14,988 nt of DNA, from assembly GCA_025356505.1 (NCBI GenBank), contig JANXSV010000347.1, positions 1-14,988 on the forward strand, written 5' to 3'. Origin of the DNA: Methylovirgula sp. (GTDB lineage Bacteria > Pseudomonadota > Alphaproteobacteria > Rhizobiales > Beijerinckiaceae). Position numbers and translations under genes: made by a program. The notes beneath the pieces were generated by a model. It made no database searches. It saw nothing but the letters and a program-made list of their open reading frames with translations, and was not told where the DNA came from. Below, piece by piece: positions 7,534-14,885 of this stretch (the first letter of the stretch is position 1; each line of letters starts with the position of its first letter).

Positions 7534-7574
7534 CAGGGTACCTTATCAATTGCGATTAGAGCGGATGGATGTGA

Positions 7575-7600
7575 CAAAATCCCCCGCGTAAGCGGGGGGC
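7575..7600 (-). terminator. Rho-independent terminator of the pyrimidine/ABC operon
   Basis: CCCCCGC (7581-7587) and GCGGGGG (7592-7598) form a perfect seven-pair GC stem with a GTAA loop. On the minus strand the stem is followed by ATTTTG, a short T tract. It lies about 30 bp after the stop of the binding-protein gene and before xylB, so it should end the six-gene operon and isolate xylB. Confidence 0.8.
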
Positions 7601-7629
7601 TCTGAAACATCCTTCCATTTGAAAACCAT

Positions 7630-8616
7630 TTACATCGCCTTGTCGGTCACCGCATTCGTATAGGCTCCAACCGGCTCTTTTGTGATCACGGGATCGGCCC
7701 CGGCGCCAAGTAGGTTTTTAACGGTCTGGTCGAAGTCTGCCTTCTCGAGCTTACCCGTCGAACCAGCGGTGAGTTTGTTGATTTCTTCCATCATACGCAC
7801 CTGATGTTTTTCTGTTTGGGCGCCCGTCGAATCGTTATCTAGTACGATCTTTGCCGCATCTTTTGGGTTGGCACGGGCCCATTCCCATCCTTTCATGGAT
7901 GCTTTTACGAACTTAGCCATTTTGTCGACAAAGGCAGGGTCTTTTAGCTTGTCTTCCATTACATAGAGACCGTCTTCGAGCGAAGCCACACCCTCGTCCG
8001 TGTAGTTAAATACAACGAGTTTGTCCGGTGAAAGTCCGCCATCCACGACCTGCCAATATTCGTTGTAGCTCATCGCTGACACGCAATCTGCCTGCTTTTG
8101 CAGGAGAGGGTCGACGTTGAACCCTTGTTTTAATAACTTCACCCCACCCGAAGACCCGTCAGACTTGATGCCGAGTTTCGAAAGCCACGAAAGCAGTGGG
8201 TACTCGTTTCCTCCAAACCAGACGCCAAGGGTATGGCCTTTAAAGTCAGCAGGTGTCTTAATGCCGGTATCTGCACGACACACAAGCAACAAGCCGGAAC
8301 GTTTGAATGGCTGCGCTATATTAACAAGCGAGACGCCCTTTTCTCGCGTCGCTAAAGCCGACGGCGCCCAGTCCACGACAACATCAGCTCCGCCTCCTGC
8401 AATAACTTGCGGTGGGGCTACATCAGGACCACCAGGCTTAATCGTTACGTCAAGCCCGGCGTCCTTGTAAAAACCCTTATCTTTGGCAACGAAATAGCCC
8501 GCAAATTGCGCCTGCGTCACCCACTTCAATTGTAATGTGACTTTATCTGCCGCAAGCGATGCGGATGCGGTTACCACAGCACATAGTGCCACCATACCTA
8601 ATGCAAGTTTCCTCAT
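7630..8616 (-). CDS. ABC transporter periplasmic substrate-binding protein, NMT1/THI5-like (pyrimidine-type)
   Basis: This is the solute receptor of the importer encoded upstream. From ATG 8616 it has 328 residues, with a Sec signal peptide (MRKLALG, hydrophobic core, cleavage near SLA-AD at 22-23) and no lipobox cysteine, so it should be free in the periplasm. The mature protein begins with VTLQLKWVTQAQFAGYFVAKDKGFY, typical of the NMT1/ThiY-like family that binds pyrimidine-type ligands, and ADVVVDWAPSALATREKG follows. I prefer 8616 because GGAGG sits just upstream; ATG 8628 would add four residues. The two-hydrolase operon suggests a uracil-, dihydropyrimidine- or hydantoin-like ligand, which is inference. 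Without a riboswitch or thi genes, a thiamine-precursor ligand is less likely. It is the last gene of the operon. Confidence 0.86.
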   Translation of the reverse strand: MRKLALGMVALCAVVTASASLAADKVTLQLKWVTQAQFAGYFVAKDKGFYKDAGLDVTIKPGGPDVAPPQVIAGGGADVVVDWAPSALATREKGVSLVNIAQPFKRSGLLLVCRADTGIKTPADFKGHTLGVWFGGNEYPLLSWLSKLGIKSDGSSGGVKLLKQGFNVDPLLQKQADCVSAMSYNEYWQVVDGGLSPDKLVVFNYTDEGVASLEDGLYVMEDKLKDPAFVDKMAKFVKASMKGWEWARANPKDAAKIVLDNDSTGAQTEKHQVRMMEEINKLTAGSTGKLEKADFDQTVKNLLGAGADPVITKEPVGAYTNAVTDKAM

Positions 8617-8634
8617 TTGAACCTCCATCTTTCC

Positions 8635-9492
8635 TCAGTATTTCTGGCGGTAAGATGCGTGCCAGAACGTTACATGGCGCTCGACAAGCGCAATGATCCC
8701 ATAAAAAAGTGACCCTAGAAGTGCTGCTACGACAATGGTAGCCCACACCATATCGATGTTCATACGACCAACTTCAGTGCTGATCCTGAACCCCATGCCC
8801 ACAATTGGTGTTCCGAAGAATTCGGCTACGATTGCCCCGATGAGAGAGAGGCTAGCGTTGAGTTTAAGACCGTTGAATATAAATGGAAGCGCTGCGGGCA
8901 AGCGGAGTTTCAGCAAACTTTGAACAGAGGACGAACCGTATGTTTTCATGAGGTCACGTTCCATATTGCCCGCCGCTGCCAATCCCGCAGTTGTATTTAC
9001 CAGCATAGGAAAGAACGTCATTAGCACCACAACTGCGGCCTTGGATTGCCAATCGAAGCCGAACCACATCACCATAATTGGAGCCACTCCTACGATGGGA
9101 AGGGCTGAAATGAAGCTGCTAAGTGGCAGTATACCTCGCTGCAAAAATCCGCTCCTATCAATGAGGATAGCCGCGATGAGACCGGATAGGTTGCCTATGA
9201 TATAGCCGGCCAAAATTCCCTTCAGAGTCTGCTGCAAATCGGCAAGCAATGTTGGCGAAGAGGTTATCAACCTGTGCCAGATAGCCGTAGGCGCCGGCAG
9301 TATTATCGCAGGAACATGAAATGCAGTCACTGCGCTTTCCCAAATGCCCAGAACTGTGATTGCAAATATTATTGGAATTGTAATGTCGCCGACTTGGCGA
9401 CCCCAGCCTTTTGGAGGCAGAAGCTGCATAATCAGAGATACTGAGGCCCAGCCGACGGCCCAGATTAACAACGTGGGCGTGATATCATTCAA
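8635..9492 (-). CDS. ABC transporter permease, BPD_transp_1 family (second permease)
   Basis: This inner-membrane subunit forms half of the import channel. It has 285 residues. An extra hydrophobic segment (about 5-25) precedes the usual core of about six helices. The cytoplasmic EAA-type loop that contacts the ATPase is at 181-207 (DLMKTYGSSSVQSLLKLRLPAALP). The sequence resembles SsuC/TauC/ThiX permeases. The start is TTG at 9492, which overlaps the preceding gene's stop as TTGA, with GGGAG about 7 bp upstream; the nearby ATG at 9488 is out of frame. The stop is 6 bp before the longest possible start of the binding-protein gene (18 bp before my preferred one). It probably pairs with the other permease as a heterodimer. 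Confidence 0.9.
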   Translation of the reverse strand: MNDITPTLLIWAVGWASVSLIMQLLPPKGWGRQVGDITIPIIFAITVLGIWESAVTAFHVPAIILPAPTAIWHRLITSSPTLLADLQQTLKGILAGYIIGNLSGLIAAILIDRSGFLQRGILPLSSFISALPIVGVAPIMVMWFGFDWQSKAAVVVLMTFFPMLVNTTAGLAAAGNMERDLMKTYGSSSVQSLLKLRLPAALPFIFNGLKLNASLSLIGAIVAEFFGTPIVGMGFRISTEVGRMNIDMVWATIVVAALLGSLFYGIIALVERHVTFWHASYRQKY

Positions 9493-10364
9493 GCTCGCAC
9501 TCCCATCGCAGTGCCAGTTAGACGTTCGATAAGCCCCACGGCGGCTATAAGCGCTGCTGCAACGCTAGCTGCAGTCAGTAGTGCACTCCATATCTGTATG
9601 GTCTGACCATAATAGGAACCAGCCAGAAGGCGAGCGCCTAGTCCGCCATCTTCTGATTTCGTTATTTCAGCAACAACTGAGCCCACGAGCGACGCTGACA
9701 CCGCGATTTTCATACTCGAGAACAAATAAGGCAAAGAAGATGGTAGTCTCAACTTTAAAAAGGTCTCTATCTGCGATCCATCGTAAGTCCGCATGAGATC
9801 CATTTGCTGCAAGTCGGGGGAGCGAAGTCCTTTGACCATTCCGACAGTTACGGGAAAAAACGATAAATAAGCGGCGATAACCGCTTTGGGAATCAAACCC
9901 GTGATGTCAAGCTGGTTCAGGATGACTACAATCATCGGAGCTAAAGCGATGATGGGGATGGTCTGGCTCGCAATAATCCACGGCATTGCGCCTTTTTCCA
10001 AGGTTCTCACTTTTACCAAAAGGATGGCCAGTGAAATACCAGCGAGCGCGCCCATCACGAAGCCAAGCAAGGTCGCTTCTAGCGTTATGACAGAATGGTA
10101 AATAAGGCTGCGTTTTGAACCTGGCGCAACCTCAAGTATGCTTTTTTCTAATTCAAAAACTATTTGGTGCGGCGCCGGCAACCGAGGCCGCTCTTGTCCC
10201 AGTGTACCGATCACAAGATCTGAGGTCGTAAAATTGCTATTGTGGATATTTTCAAATGCATTGCGCTGCAAATCCCAGTTCAACCATATGGCTCCCACGT
10301 ACCAAACCGCCACAAGTGCGGTAAGCACCACAAAAACCGGATAAAATCTCCGCGTGCTAGTCAT
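9489..10364 (-). CDS. ABC transporter permease, BPD_transp_1 family (first permease)
   Basis: This is the other inner-membrane half of the importer, 291 residues. An N-terminal helix (about 8-28) is followed by a long hydrophilic segment (about 30-88) that probably faces the periplasm, then the conserved multi-helix core. The EAA-type loop is at 190-216 (LMRTYDGSQIETFLKLRLPSSLPY). It differs clearly from the second permease, so the channel is likely a heterodimer. The long hydrophilic stretch is absent from the partner and may contact the binding protein. The ATG at 10364 overlaps the ATPase gene by 8 bp; its own stop overlaps the next permease gene by 4 bp. Both overlaps point to translational coupling and equal amounts of subunits. 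Confidence 0.9.
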   Translation of the reverse strand: MTSTRRFYPVFVVLTALVAVWYVGAIWLNWDLQRNAFENIHNSNFTTSDLVIGTLGQERPRLPAPHQIVFELEKSILEVAPGSKRSLIYHSVITLEATLLGFVMGALAGISLAILLVKVRTLEKGAMPWIIASQTIPIIALAPMIVVILNQLDITGLIPKAVIAAYLSFFPVTVGMVKGLRSPDLQQMDLMRTYDGSQIETFLKLRLPSSLPYLFSSMKIAVSASLVGSVVAEITKSEDGGLGARLLAGSYYGQTIQIWSALLTAASVAAALIAAVGLIERLTGTAMGVRA

Positions 10365-11133
10365 AGCCGTGACCTTCTCGAAGACCGCGACGCACCCGAT
10401 TTGCTATTGCAAGGAACTCGGCTGTTTCCCGAATTTCCAAGCTGCGATCTCGGGGGAAGTTACACTCAATCACATCGTGTATGCGTCCTGGTCGTGGAGA
10501 CATAACCACAATTTTTGTCGATAGAAAAACTGCTTCTGGAATGGAATGTGTGACGAAAACCACGGTTTTGAGGGTTCGATCCCAAAGTCGAAGAAGTTGT
10601 TCATTCAACTTATCCCGAACGATTTCGTCCAGCGCGCCGAACGGTTCATCCATCAGCAAAATGTCAGGATCAAAAGAAAGTGCTCGGGCAATGGAAGCTC
10701 GTTGCTGCATTCCGCCCGATAATGCCCACGGAAACTTTCCTTCAAACCCACTGAGTCCAACCATTTCCAGACCTGCCGCAATCCGCTTTTTACGCTCCTG
10801 TTTTGTGATTCCCATTATTTCCAACGGTAAAGAAATGTTCCCTCCAACTGTTCGCCACGGATAGAGCGCAGGAGCTTGAAAGACATAACCGTAAGAACGC
10901 TTTTTTCGGGCTTCCGAAGGCGTCATACCGTTAACGCGTATGTCACCGGAAGTCGGTGTCTCCAGATCCGCGATCGTACGCAGCAGGGTCGTTTTACCAC
11001 AACCTGAAGGTCCTATCAGCGAAACGAACTCACCTCGTCCAATGGTGAGGCAAATATCTGAAAGTGCGTTTACGCTTCCGTCATTTGTTTCATAAGTTAA
11101 AGACACCTGCTTAATATCGATAGTGGCCTGCAT
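10357..11133 (-). CDS. ABC transporter ATP-binding protein (SsuB/TauB/ThiZ-like)
   Basis: This 258-residue cytoplasmic ATPase powers the importer. All nucleotide-binding motifs are intact: Walker A GPSGCGKT at 41-48, Q-loop Gln86 (YVFQAP), signature LSGGMQQR at 138-145, Walker B ILLMDEP at 158-164, D-loop following, and switch His196 (VTHSIPEA). The sequence type is that of nitrate/sulfonate/taurine/pyrimidine importers. The start ATG at 11133 overlaps the stop of the dihydropyrimidinase gene by one base (TAATG), and its end overlaps the first permease gene by 8 bp. The tight link to catabolic hydrolases suggests the transported compound is a pyrimidine or hydantoin derivative; the ATPase alone gives no substrate information. 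Confidence 0.95.
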   Translation of the reverse strand: MQATIDIKQVSLTYETNDGSVNALSDICLTIGRGEFVSLIGPSGCGKTTLLRTIADLETPTSGDIRVNGMTPSEARKKRSYGYVFQAPALYPWRTVGGNISLPLEIMGITKQERKKRIAAGLEMVGLSGFEGKFPWALSGGMQQRASIARALSFDPDILLMDEPFGALDEIVRDKLNEQLLRLWDRTLKTVVFVTHSIPEAVFLSTKIVVMSPRPGRIHDVIECNFPRDRSLEIRETAEFLAIANRVRRGLREGHGYD

Positions 11134-12560
11134 TATCGTAAAATCTTTATAGGCGCTGTTGAAGCTTTCTGAGCCGACAAAGCTTTCGATTCCGCAGAAA
11201 ACGGTGTGCGAGCGATGAATTTACCCCGTCCGGCGCGGGCGGAGATGTCTCCCTTGTTCCAAACCACCTCCCCGCGAGAAATTGTGGTGCGGGGAAGTCC
11301 GCAAAGCTCAAAACCTTCGAAAACATTATAATCAATGCTTGAAAACTGTGTTTTAGCGGAGATGGTTTTTGTTGCTTTCGGATCCCAAATAACGATGTCT
11401 GCGTCGGCACCAACTGAAATTGACCCCTTTTTCGGATAGATGTTCAGAATCTTCGCAATATTAGACGATGTTACAGCGACAAATTCGTTGAGCGTAAGCC
11501 GCCCTGTATTGACCCCATGTGTCCAAAGCACAGGCATGCGATCTTCCAAACCGCCGGTACCGTTGGGAATTTTTGTAAAGTCGACCAGTCCGAGCCGCTT
11601 CTGCTGCGTCGTAAAAGCACAGTGATCTGTCGCGACTACCTGCAGCGAACCCGCTCGAAGTCCATTCCAAAGATCTTCTTGGTGCTTCTTGTTTCGAAAC
11701 GGCGGCGACATCACCCTTCGAGCGGCATGATCCCAGTCGGGATTGTGATATTCGCTTTCATCAAGTGTTAAATGCTGAATGAGCGGTTCGCCGTAAACAC
11801 GCTGACCGTTTGCGCGAGCCCGTCGAATGGCCTCATGCGCCTGAATTGAGCTGGTATGCACTACGTAAAGCGGGACCCCCGCCATATCAGCAAGTAGAAT
11901 TGCCCTATTGGCCGCCTCTCCTTCCACCTCAGGTGGCCGCGAGTACGCGTGTGATTCAGGCCCCGACATCCCTGCATTCATATATTTGGCCTGCAATGAA
12001 GCGACAACATCTCCATTTTCAGCATGAACAAGCGGCAATGCCCCTAGCTCAGCACACCGCTGAAACGACGCAAACATTTCCTCGTCGTTCACCATCAATG
12101 CGCCTTTATAGGCCATGAAGTGCTTAAAGGTGGTGACGCCCCGGTTTACGACGTCCAACATTTCTCTTTTAACGTCGTCATTCCAATAGGTTATGCACAT
12201 ATGGTATGAGTAGTCGGCCATCGCATTGCGCGAACGGAAATCCCACGCCGCCAAGGCGTCCATTAGCTTCTGACCGTGGGAAGGGATGCAAAAATCTACG
12301 ACCATCGTAGTTCCGCCCGACAGCGCTGCTCTAGTTCCGCTTTCATAATCGTCAGCTGAATGAGTGCCCATGAATGGCATGTCCAAGTGCGTGTGCGGAT
12401 CAATACCTCCAGGCATGACGTAGCATCCGCTTGCGTCGATTTCCGTGGCACCTTTCAGGTTGGAGCCGATAGCGGAAATTGTCTCTCCTTCGATGAGAAC
12501 ATCCGCTTTAAATGTTTGATCGGCAGTTACAACCGTGCCGTTTCGTATGACCGTAGTCAT
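11133..12560 (-). CDS. hydA: Dihydropyrimidinase / D-hydantoinase
   Basis: This zinc amidohydrolase opens the ring of dihydrouracil and dihydrothymine to N-carbamoyl-beta-amino acids, the second step of reductive pyrimidine breakdown. It has 475 residues. Expected metal ligands are present: His56 and His58 (GGIDPHTHLD), the carboxylated lysine Lys152 (FMAYKG), His179 (LPLVHAENGD), His235 (YVVHTSS) and Asp312 (ATDHCAF). The lid and substrate loop features of the hydantoinase branch are visible, and there is no sign of the allantoinase pattern. The ribosome site AGGAGG (12566-12571) is perfect and overlaps the TAG stop of hyuC, so translation of the two is probably coupled. Hydantoin hydrolysis is a common side activity. 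The gene is often named hydA, hyuA or pydB. Confidence 0.95.
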   Translation of the reverse strand: MTTVIRNGTVVTADQTFKADVLIEGETISAIGSNLKGATEIDASGCYVMPGGIDPHTHLDMPFMGTHSADDYESGTRAALSGGTTMVVDFCIPSHGQKLMDALAAWDFRSRNAMADYSYHMCITYWNDDVKREMLDVVNRGVTTFKHFMAYKGALMVNDEEMFASFQRCAELGALPLVHAENGDVVASLQAKYMNAGMSGPESHAYSRPPEVEGEAANRAILLADMAGVPLYVVHTSSIQAHEAIRRARANGQRVYGEPLIQHLTLDESEYHNPDWDHAARRVMSPPFRNKKHQEDLWNGLRAGSLQVVATDHCAFTTQQKRLGLVDFTKIPNGTGGLEDRMPVLWTHGVNTGRLTLNEFVAVTSSNIAKILNIYPKKGSISVGADADIVIWDPKATKTISAKTQFSSIDYNVFEGFELCGLPRTTISRGEVVWNKGDISARAGRGKFIARTPFSAESKALSAQKASTAPIKILR

Positions 12561-12569
12561 TCCAACCTC

Positions 12570-13814
12570 CTAAATTACTTCGGCTTTCTCTAAAACTGCG
12601 TGCATCAAAACATTTGTGCCGGCCGTCGCCCATTCGATTGAGATGTCTTCAGCTTCATTATGGCTTATCCCGTCAACACATGGCGTAAAAATCATGGAAG
12701 TTGGGGCCACCCTCGCCATGTAGCATGCATCGTGTCCCGCGCCCGACACGATATCCCGGTGGGAGTAGCCGAAATGTGCGGCTGCTCGACGAACCGCTGA
12801 AATGTTATCCGCGCTAAAAGGAACCGCCTTATATTCAAAGACTTGCTTGATTTCGAAAGTCAAACCACCTTTGGCGCATATCCGTTGAACACCGCGTTTC
12901 AGGGCGCTGGCCATTTTGACCAATGTCTCATCAGAAGGGCTACGAAAATCAACAGTCAAAAACGCCTGACCGGGTATAACGTTGCGCGATCCCGGATAGG
13001 GATTGAGCATGCCGACAGTCGAAACAGCGTTTGGTGCGTGACTAAGTCCAATTTTGTTAACGAGCTCAACGATCCGAGCCGCGCCTAAAAGAGCGTCCTT
13101 GCGGCGCGGCATTGGAGTTGAGCCGGCGTGGCTCTCAAAGCCCGTCAGCGTAATCTCATACCAGAATTGACCCTGACCGTGCGTTACCACGCCAATGTCA
13201 ATGTTCTCAGCCTCAAGTATTGGCCCTTGTTCGATATGGAGTTCAAAGAATGCGTGGATTTTTTTCCCGCCAACCGGTGCAGAACCCTTAAATCCGATCC
13301 GATCTAATTCCTCCCCTAAAGTCTTTCCCTCAGAATCTTTGCGGGAATAGGCAAACTCTTTTGTGTAAGCTCCGGCAAAAACGCCTGACGAAACCATTGC
13401 AGGAGCAAATCGCGAACCCTCTTCATTGGTCCAATTCGCGATTTCTATAGGATATTTGGTTTTGATGTTAAGATCATTAAGGCTTCGAACAACCTCTAAT
13501 GCACCCAAGACGCCGAGCACGCCGTCAAACTTACCGCCTGTCGGCTGAGTATCGAGATGGCTACCCATCATCACAGGCGGCAAATGTGTCTCGCTGCCTT
13601 GGCGCCGGGCAAACATATTGCCCATTTCGTCGATGGTCATGGTGCAACCGGCGGATTCACACCATTTTTCGAACAATTTACGGCCCTGTTTATCGAGATC
13701 GGTCAGGGTGAGACGTTTGCAACCACCCTTAGGCGTGCCACCGATTTTCGCCATCTCCATAAGAGTATCCCAGAGGCGCTGCCCGTTAATACGCATGTTC
13801 GATAGGTCTGGCAT
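12570..13814 (-). CDS. hyuC: Beta-ureidopropionase / N-carbamoyl-L-amino-acid hydrolase, M20 metallopeptidase-like
   Basis: The enzyme removes the carbamoyl group from N-carbamoyl-beta-alanine (and related ureido acids), giving the amino acid, CO2 and ammonia; it is the third step of the reductive pyrimidine route. It is 414 residues, a usual length for the hydantoinase/carbamoylase branch of family M20. Metal ligands include His86 (GSHLDTQPTGG), the bridging Asp97 (GKFDGVLG) and Glu131-Glu132 (NEEGSRF), with a later ELHIEQGPILE motif. The lid/dimerisation domain follows in the middle, then the catalytic domain resumes. It is the first gene of the operon, with a 9-bp gap before hydA, and is divergent from rutR. 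The start ATG at 13814 has only a weak ribosome site. Whether it prefers beta-ureido acids or L-carbamoyl amino acids cannot be told; the context favours the former. pydC is an equivalent name. Confidence 0.9.
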   Translation of the reverse strand: MPDLSNMRINGQRLWDTLMEMAKIGGTPKGGCKRLTLTDLDKQGRKLFEKWCESAGCTMTIDEMGNMFARRQGSETHLPPVMMGSHLDTQPTGGKFDGVLGVLGALEVVRSLNDLNIKTKYPIEIANWTNEEGSRFAPAMVSSGVFAGAYTKEFAYSRKDSEGKTLGEELDRIGFKGSAPVGGKKIHAFFELHIEQGPILEAENIDIGVVTHGQGQFWYEITLTGFESHAGSTPMPRRKDALLGAARIVELVNKIGLSHAPNAVSTVGMLNPYPGSRNVIPGQAFLTVDFRSPSDETLVKMASALKRGVQRICAKGGLTFEIKQVFEYKAVPFSADNISAVRRAAAHFGYSHRDIVSGAGHDACYMARVAPTSMIFTPCVDGISHNEAEDISIEWATAGTNVLMHAVLEKAEVI

Positions 13815-13868
13815 CGGCTTTTCCGCATCTTGCTAGAATTCAACAGCTTGCTTCAAAGCTATGACGAC

Positions 13869-13884
13869 TTGACCATTTGGTCAA
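13869..13884. promoter_or_regulatory. RutR operator in the hyuC/rutR divergent promoter
   Basis: TTGACCATTTGGTCAA is a 7-2-7 perfect dyad that matches the known E. coli RutR consensus TTGACCANNTGGTCAA exactly. It lies 55 bp before the hyuC start and 104 bp before the preferred rutR start. The half-site TTGACC can also act as a -35 box: on the minus strand a TAGCTT lies 17 bp downstream as a candidate -10 for the hyuC operon. A bound RutR dimer would then block both promoters. I saw no second full copy in the window. Confidence 0.85.
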
Positions 13885-13988
13885 TTCTTGTTCATGCTCA
13901 AAAAATAGGATTTCATGATAAAAGCACATGCGAGTCGGCTGTTTTTGCAGCACGGTTTCGGCATTCTCATCAGTTTTGGGATAGTAAT

Positions 13989-14636
13989 TTGCAAGTTAAG
14001 CCGCCAAAAACCTCCATCCGCGCCGATAACGAAGCGGCTATACTGGCCGCAGCAGAGTCTGTCTTCGCTGAGGTCGGGTTCAAAGGTGCAACGACCTCAG
14101 AAATTGCGCGTAGAGCGGACGTCCCTAAAGCAAATTTGCACTATTATTTTGCCACCAAGGAAGATCTATATCGTATCGTTTTGCAACGAGTACTTACCGT
14201 ATGGCTTAGCGCGGCATCATCAATGGATGATAATGAAGAGCCAGAAGTAGCTCTGTCACGCTATATTGGGATGAAGATGGATTTGTCCCGAACAATGCCT
14301 TTAGGAAGTCAAATCTGGGCGTCCGAAATCATGCGCGGCGCGCCTATGATCAAGGATTTTTTGGAAACAACGCTAAAAGAATGGGTTTCGGATCACGAAA
14401 TCGTCGTTCAACGCTGGATTAGTGACGGGAAAATTTATCCTGTCGCTCCGAAAGCGCTTTTTTTTATGATTTGGGCAACAACGCAGCATTACGCCGATTT
14501 TTCCACGCAGATAGCGGCGATGAATGGCGGCGCGCCGCTCTCTGACGAAGAATTTGAAACAGCCCGCCTTCAAGTCATTGAAATGATTGTGAGAAGTGTT
14601 GTAAAACCACCGGCGGCGCCAGCGAAGACATTATGA
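13989..14636 (+). CDS. rutR: TetR-family pyrimidine-responsive regulator RutR
   Basis: RutR binds DNA as a dimer and is released or tuned by uracil/thymine, controlling pyrimidine use. The 215-residue protein has an N-terminal helix-turn-helix at about 36-55 (SEIARRADVPKANLHYYFATKEDLY) and a C-terminal ligand domain with IWATTQHYADF at 161-171, a stretch nearly shared with E. coli RutR (212 residues). I chose TTG at 13989 because it has a GGGA site 7 bp upstream, gives a family-like length and leaves the operator outside the gene; the frame remains open to a TTG at 13830, but that would place the operator inside the coding part. The gene is divergent from hyuC. Other TetR proteins could look alike, but the operator match makes RutR secure. 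Confidence 0.9.
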   Translation: MQVKPPKTSIRADNEAAILAAAESVFAEVGFKGATTSEIARRADVPKANLHYYFATKEDLYRIVLQRVLTVWLSAASSMDDNEEPEVALSRYIGMKMDLSRTMPLGSQIWASEIMRGAPMIKDFLETTLKEWVSDHEIVVQRWISDGKIYPVAPKALFFMIWATTQHYADFSTQIAAMNGGAPLSDEEFETARLQVIEMIVRSVVKPPAAPAKTL

Positions 14637-14687
14637 TTTCGAGTTTAGAGCCTGGCCGAAAAATCTGTGCAAAACTAGGTAGACTTA

Positions 14688-14725
14688 GGCCAAAAGCAGG
14701 ACATTCTAGGCCAAATATGGCCAAA
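14688..14725 (+). repeat. Three GGCCAAA direct repeats in the rutR/MAPEG gap
   Basis: GGCCAAA occurs at 14688-14694, 14709-14715 and 14719-14725, i.e. 21 and 10 bp apart, close to two and one DNA helical turns. A related GGCCGAA lies at 14654. The phased spacing would put the copies on one face of the helix, as with multi-site regulators, but three 7-mers may also be chance. Confidence 0.35.
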
Positions 14726-14752
14726 CCGGAAATCTGCCTCTAAAAGCGGTTT

Positions 14753-14817
14753 AAATTGTCACCTGTCCGGTTCTGAGTTTGTACGGCGGATAGCACAAAA
14801 TTTGTACCTGCCTGGTT
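14753..14817 (+). repeat. Imperfect 20-bp direct repeats upstream of the MAPEG gene
   Basis: The segments 14753-14772 and 14798-14817 share 15 of 20 positions, best in ACCTG-C-GGTT (ACCTGTCCGGTT and ACCTGCCTGGTT), with starts 45 bp apart. TTTGTAC also occurs twice, at 14778 and 14801. They fall 68 to 133 bp upstream of the start of the next gene, where a regulator could act. No consensus is recognised. Confidence 0.35.
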
Positions 14818-14885
14818 GAAATTTCCACGTTTCAGTTTTGCGACGCAAGCCGTCCAATTCTGTGTTTAAAAAGAAGGAAGTCACG

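Noticed and set aside
7534-7574. Possible dyad TTATCAATTGCGATTA as an xylB operator
   Set aside because: The inner positions do not pair; only half of the positions match, which is weak evidence.
7630-8616. Reading the NMT1/THI5-like protein as a thiamine-pyrimidine synthase or thiamine transporter receptor
   Set aside because: It has a signal peptide and an ABC context, no thiamine gene is adjacent, and I see no TPP riboswitch upstream; the hydrolase operon and RutR site point to pyrimidine breakdown.
12910-12930. TTGACCAA inside hyuC and TTGACCATTCC in the first permease gene as additional RutR sites
   Set aside because: Each is only one half-site without the facing half, and both are inside coding sequence.
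13915-14250. 111-residue frame beginning MIKAHAS inside the rutR region
   Set aside because: It runs in another frame through the clearly conserved RutR helix-turn-helix coding region, so it is a shadow; no frameshift is needed to explain rutR.
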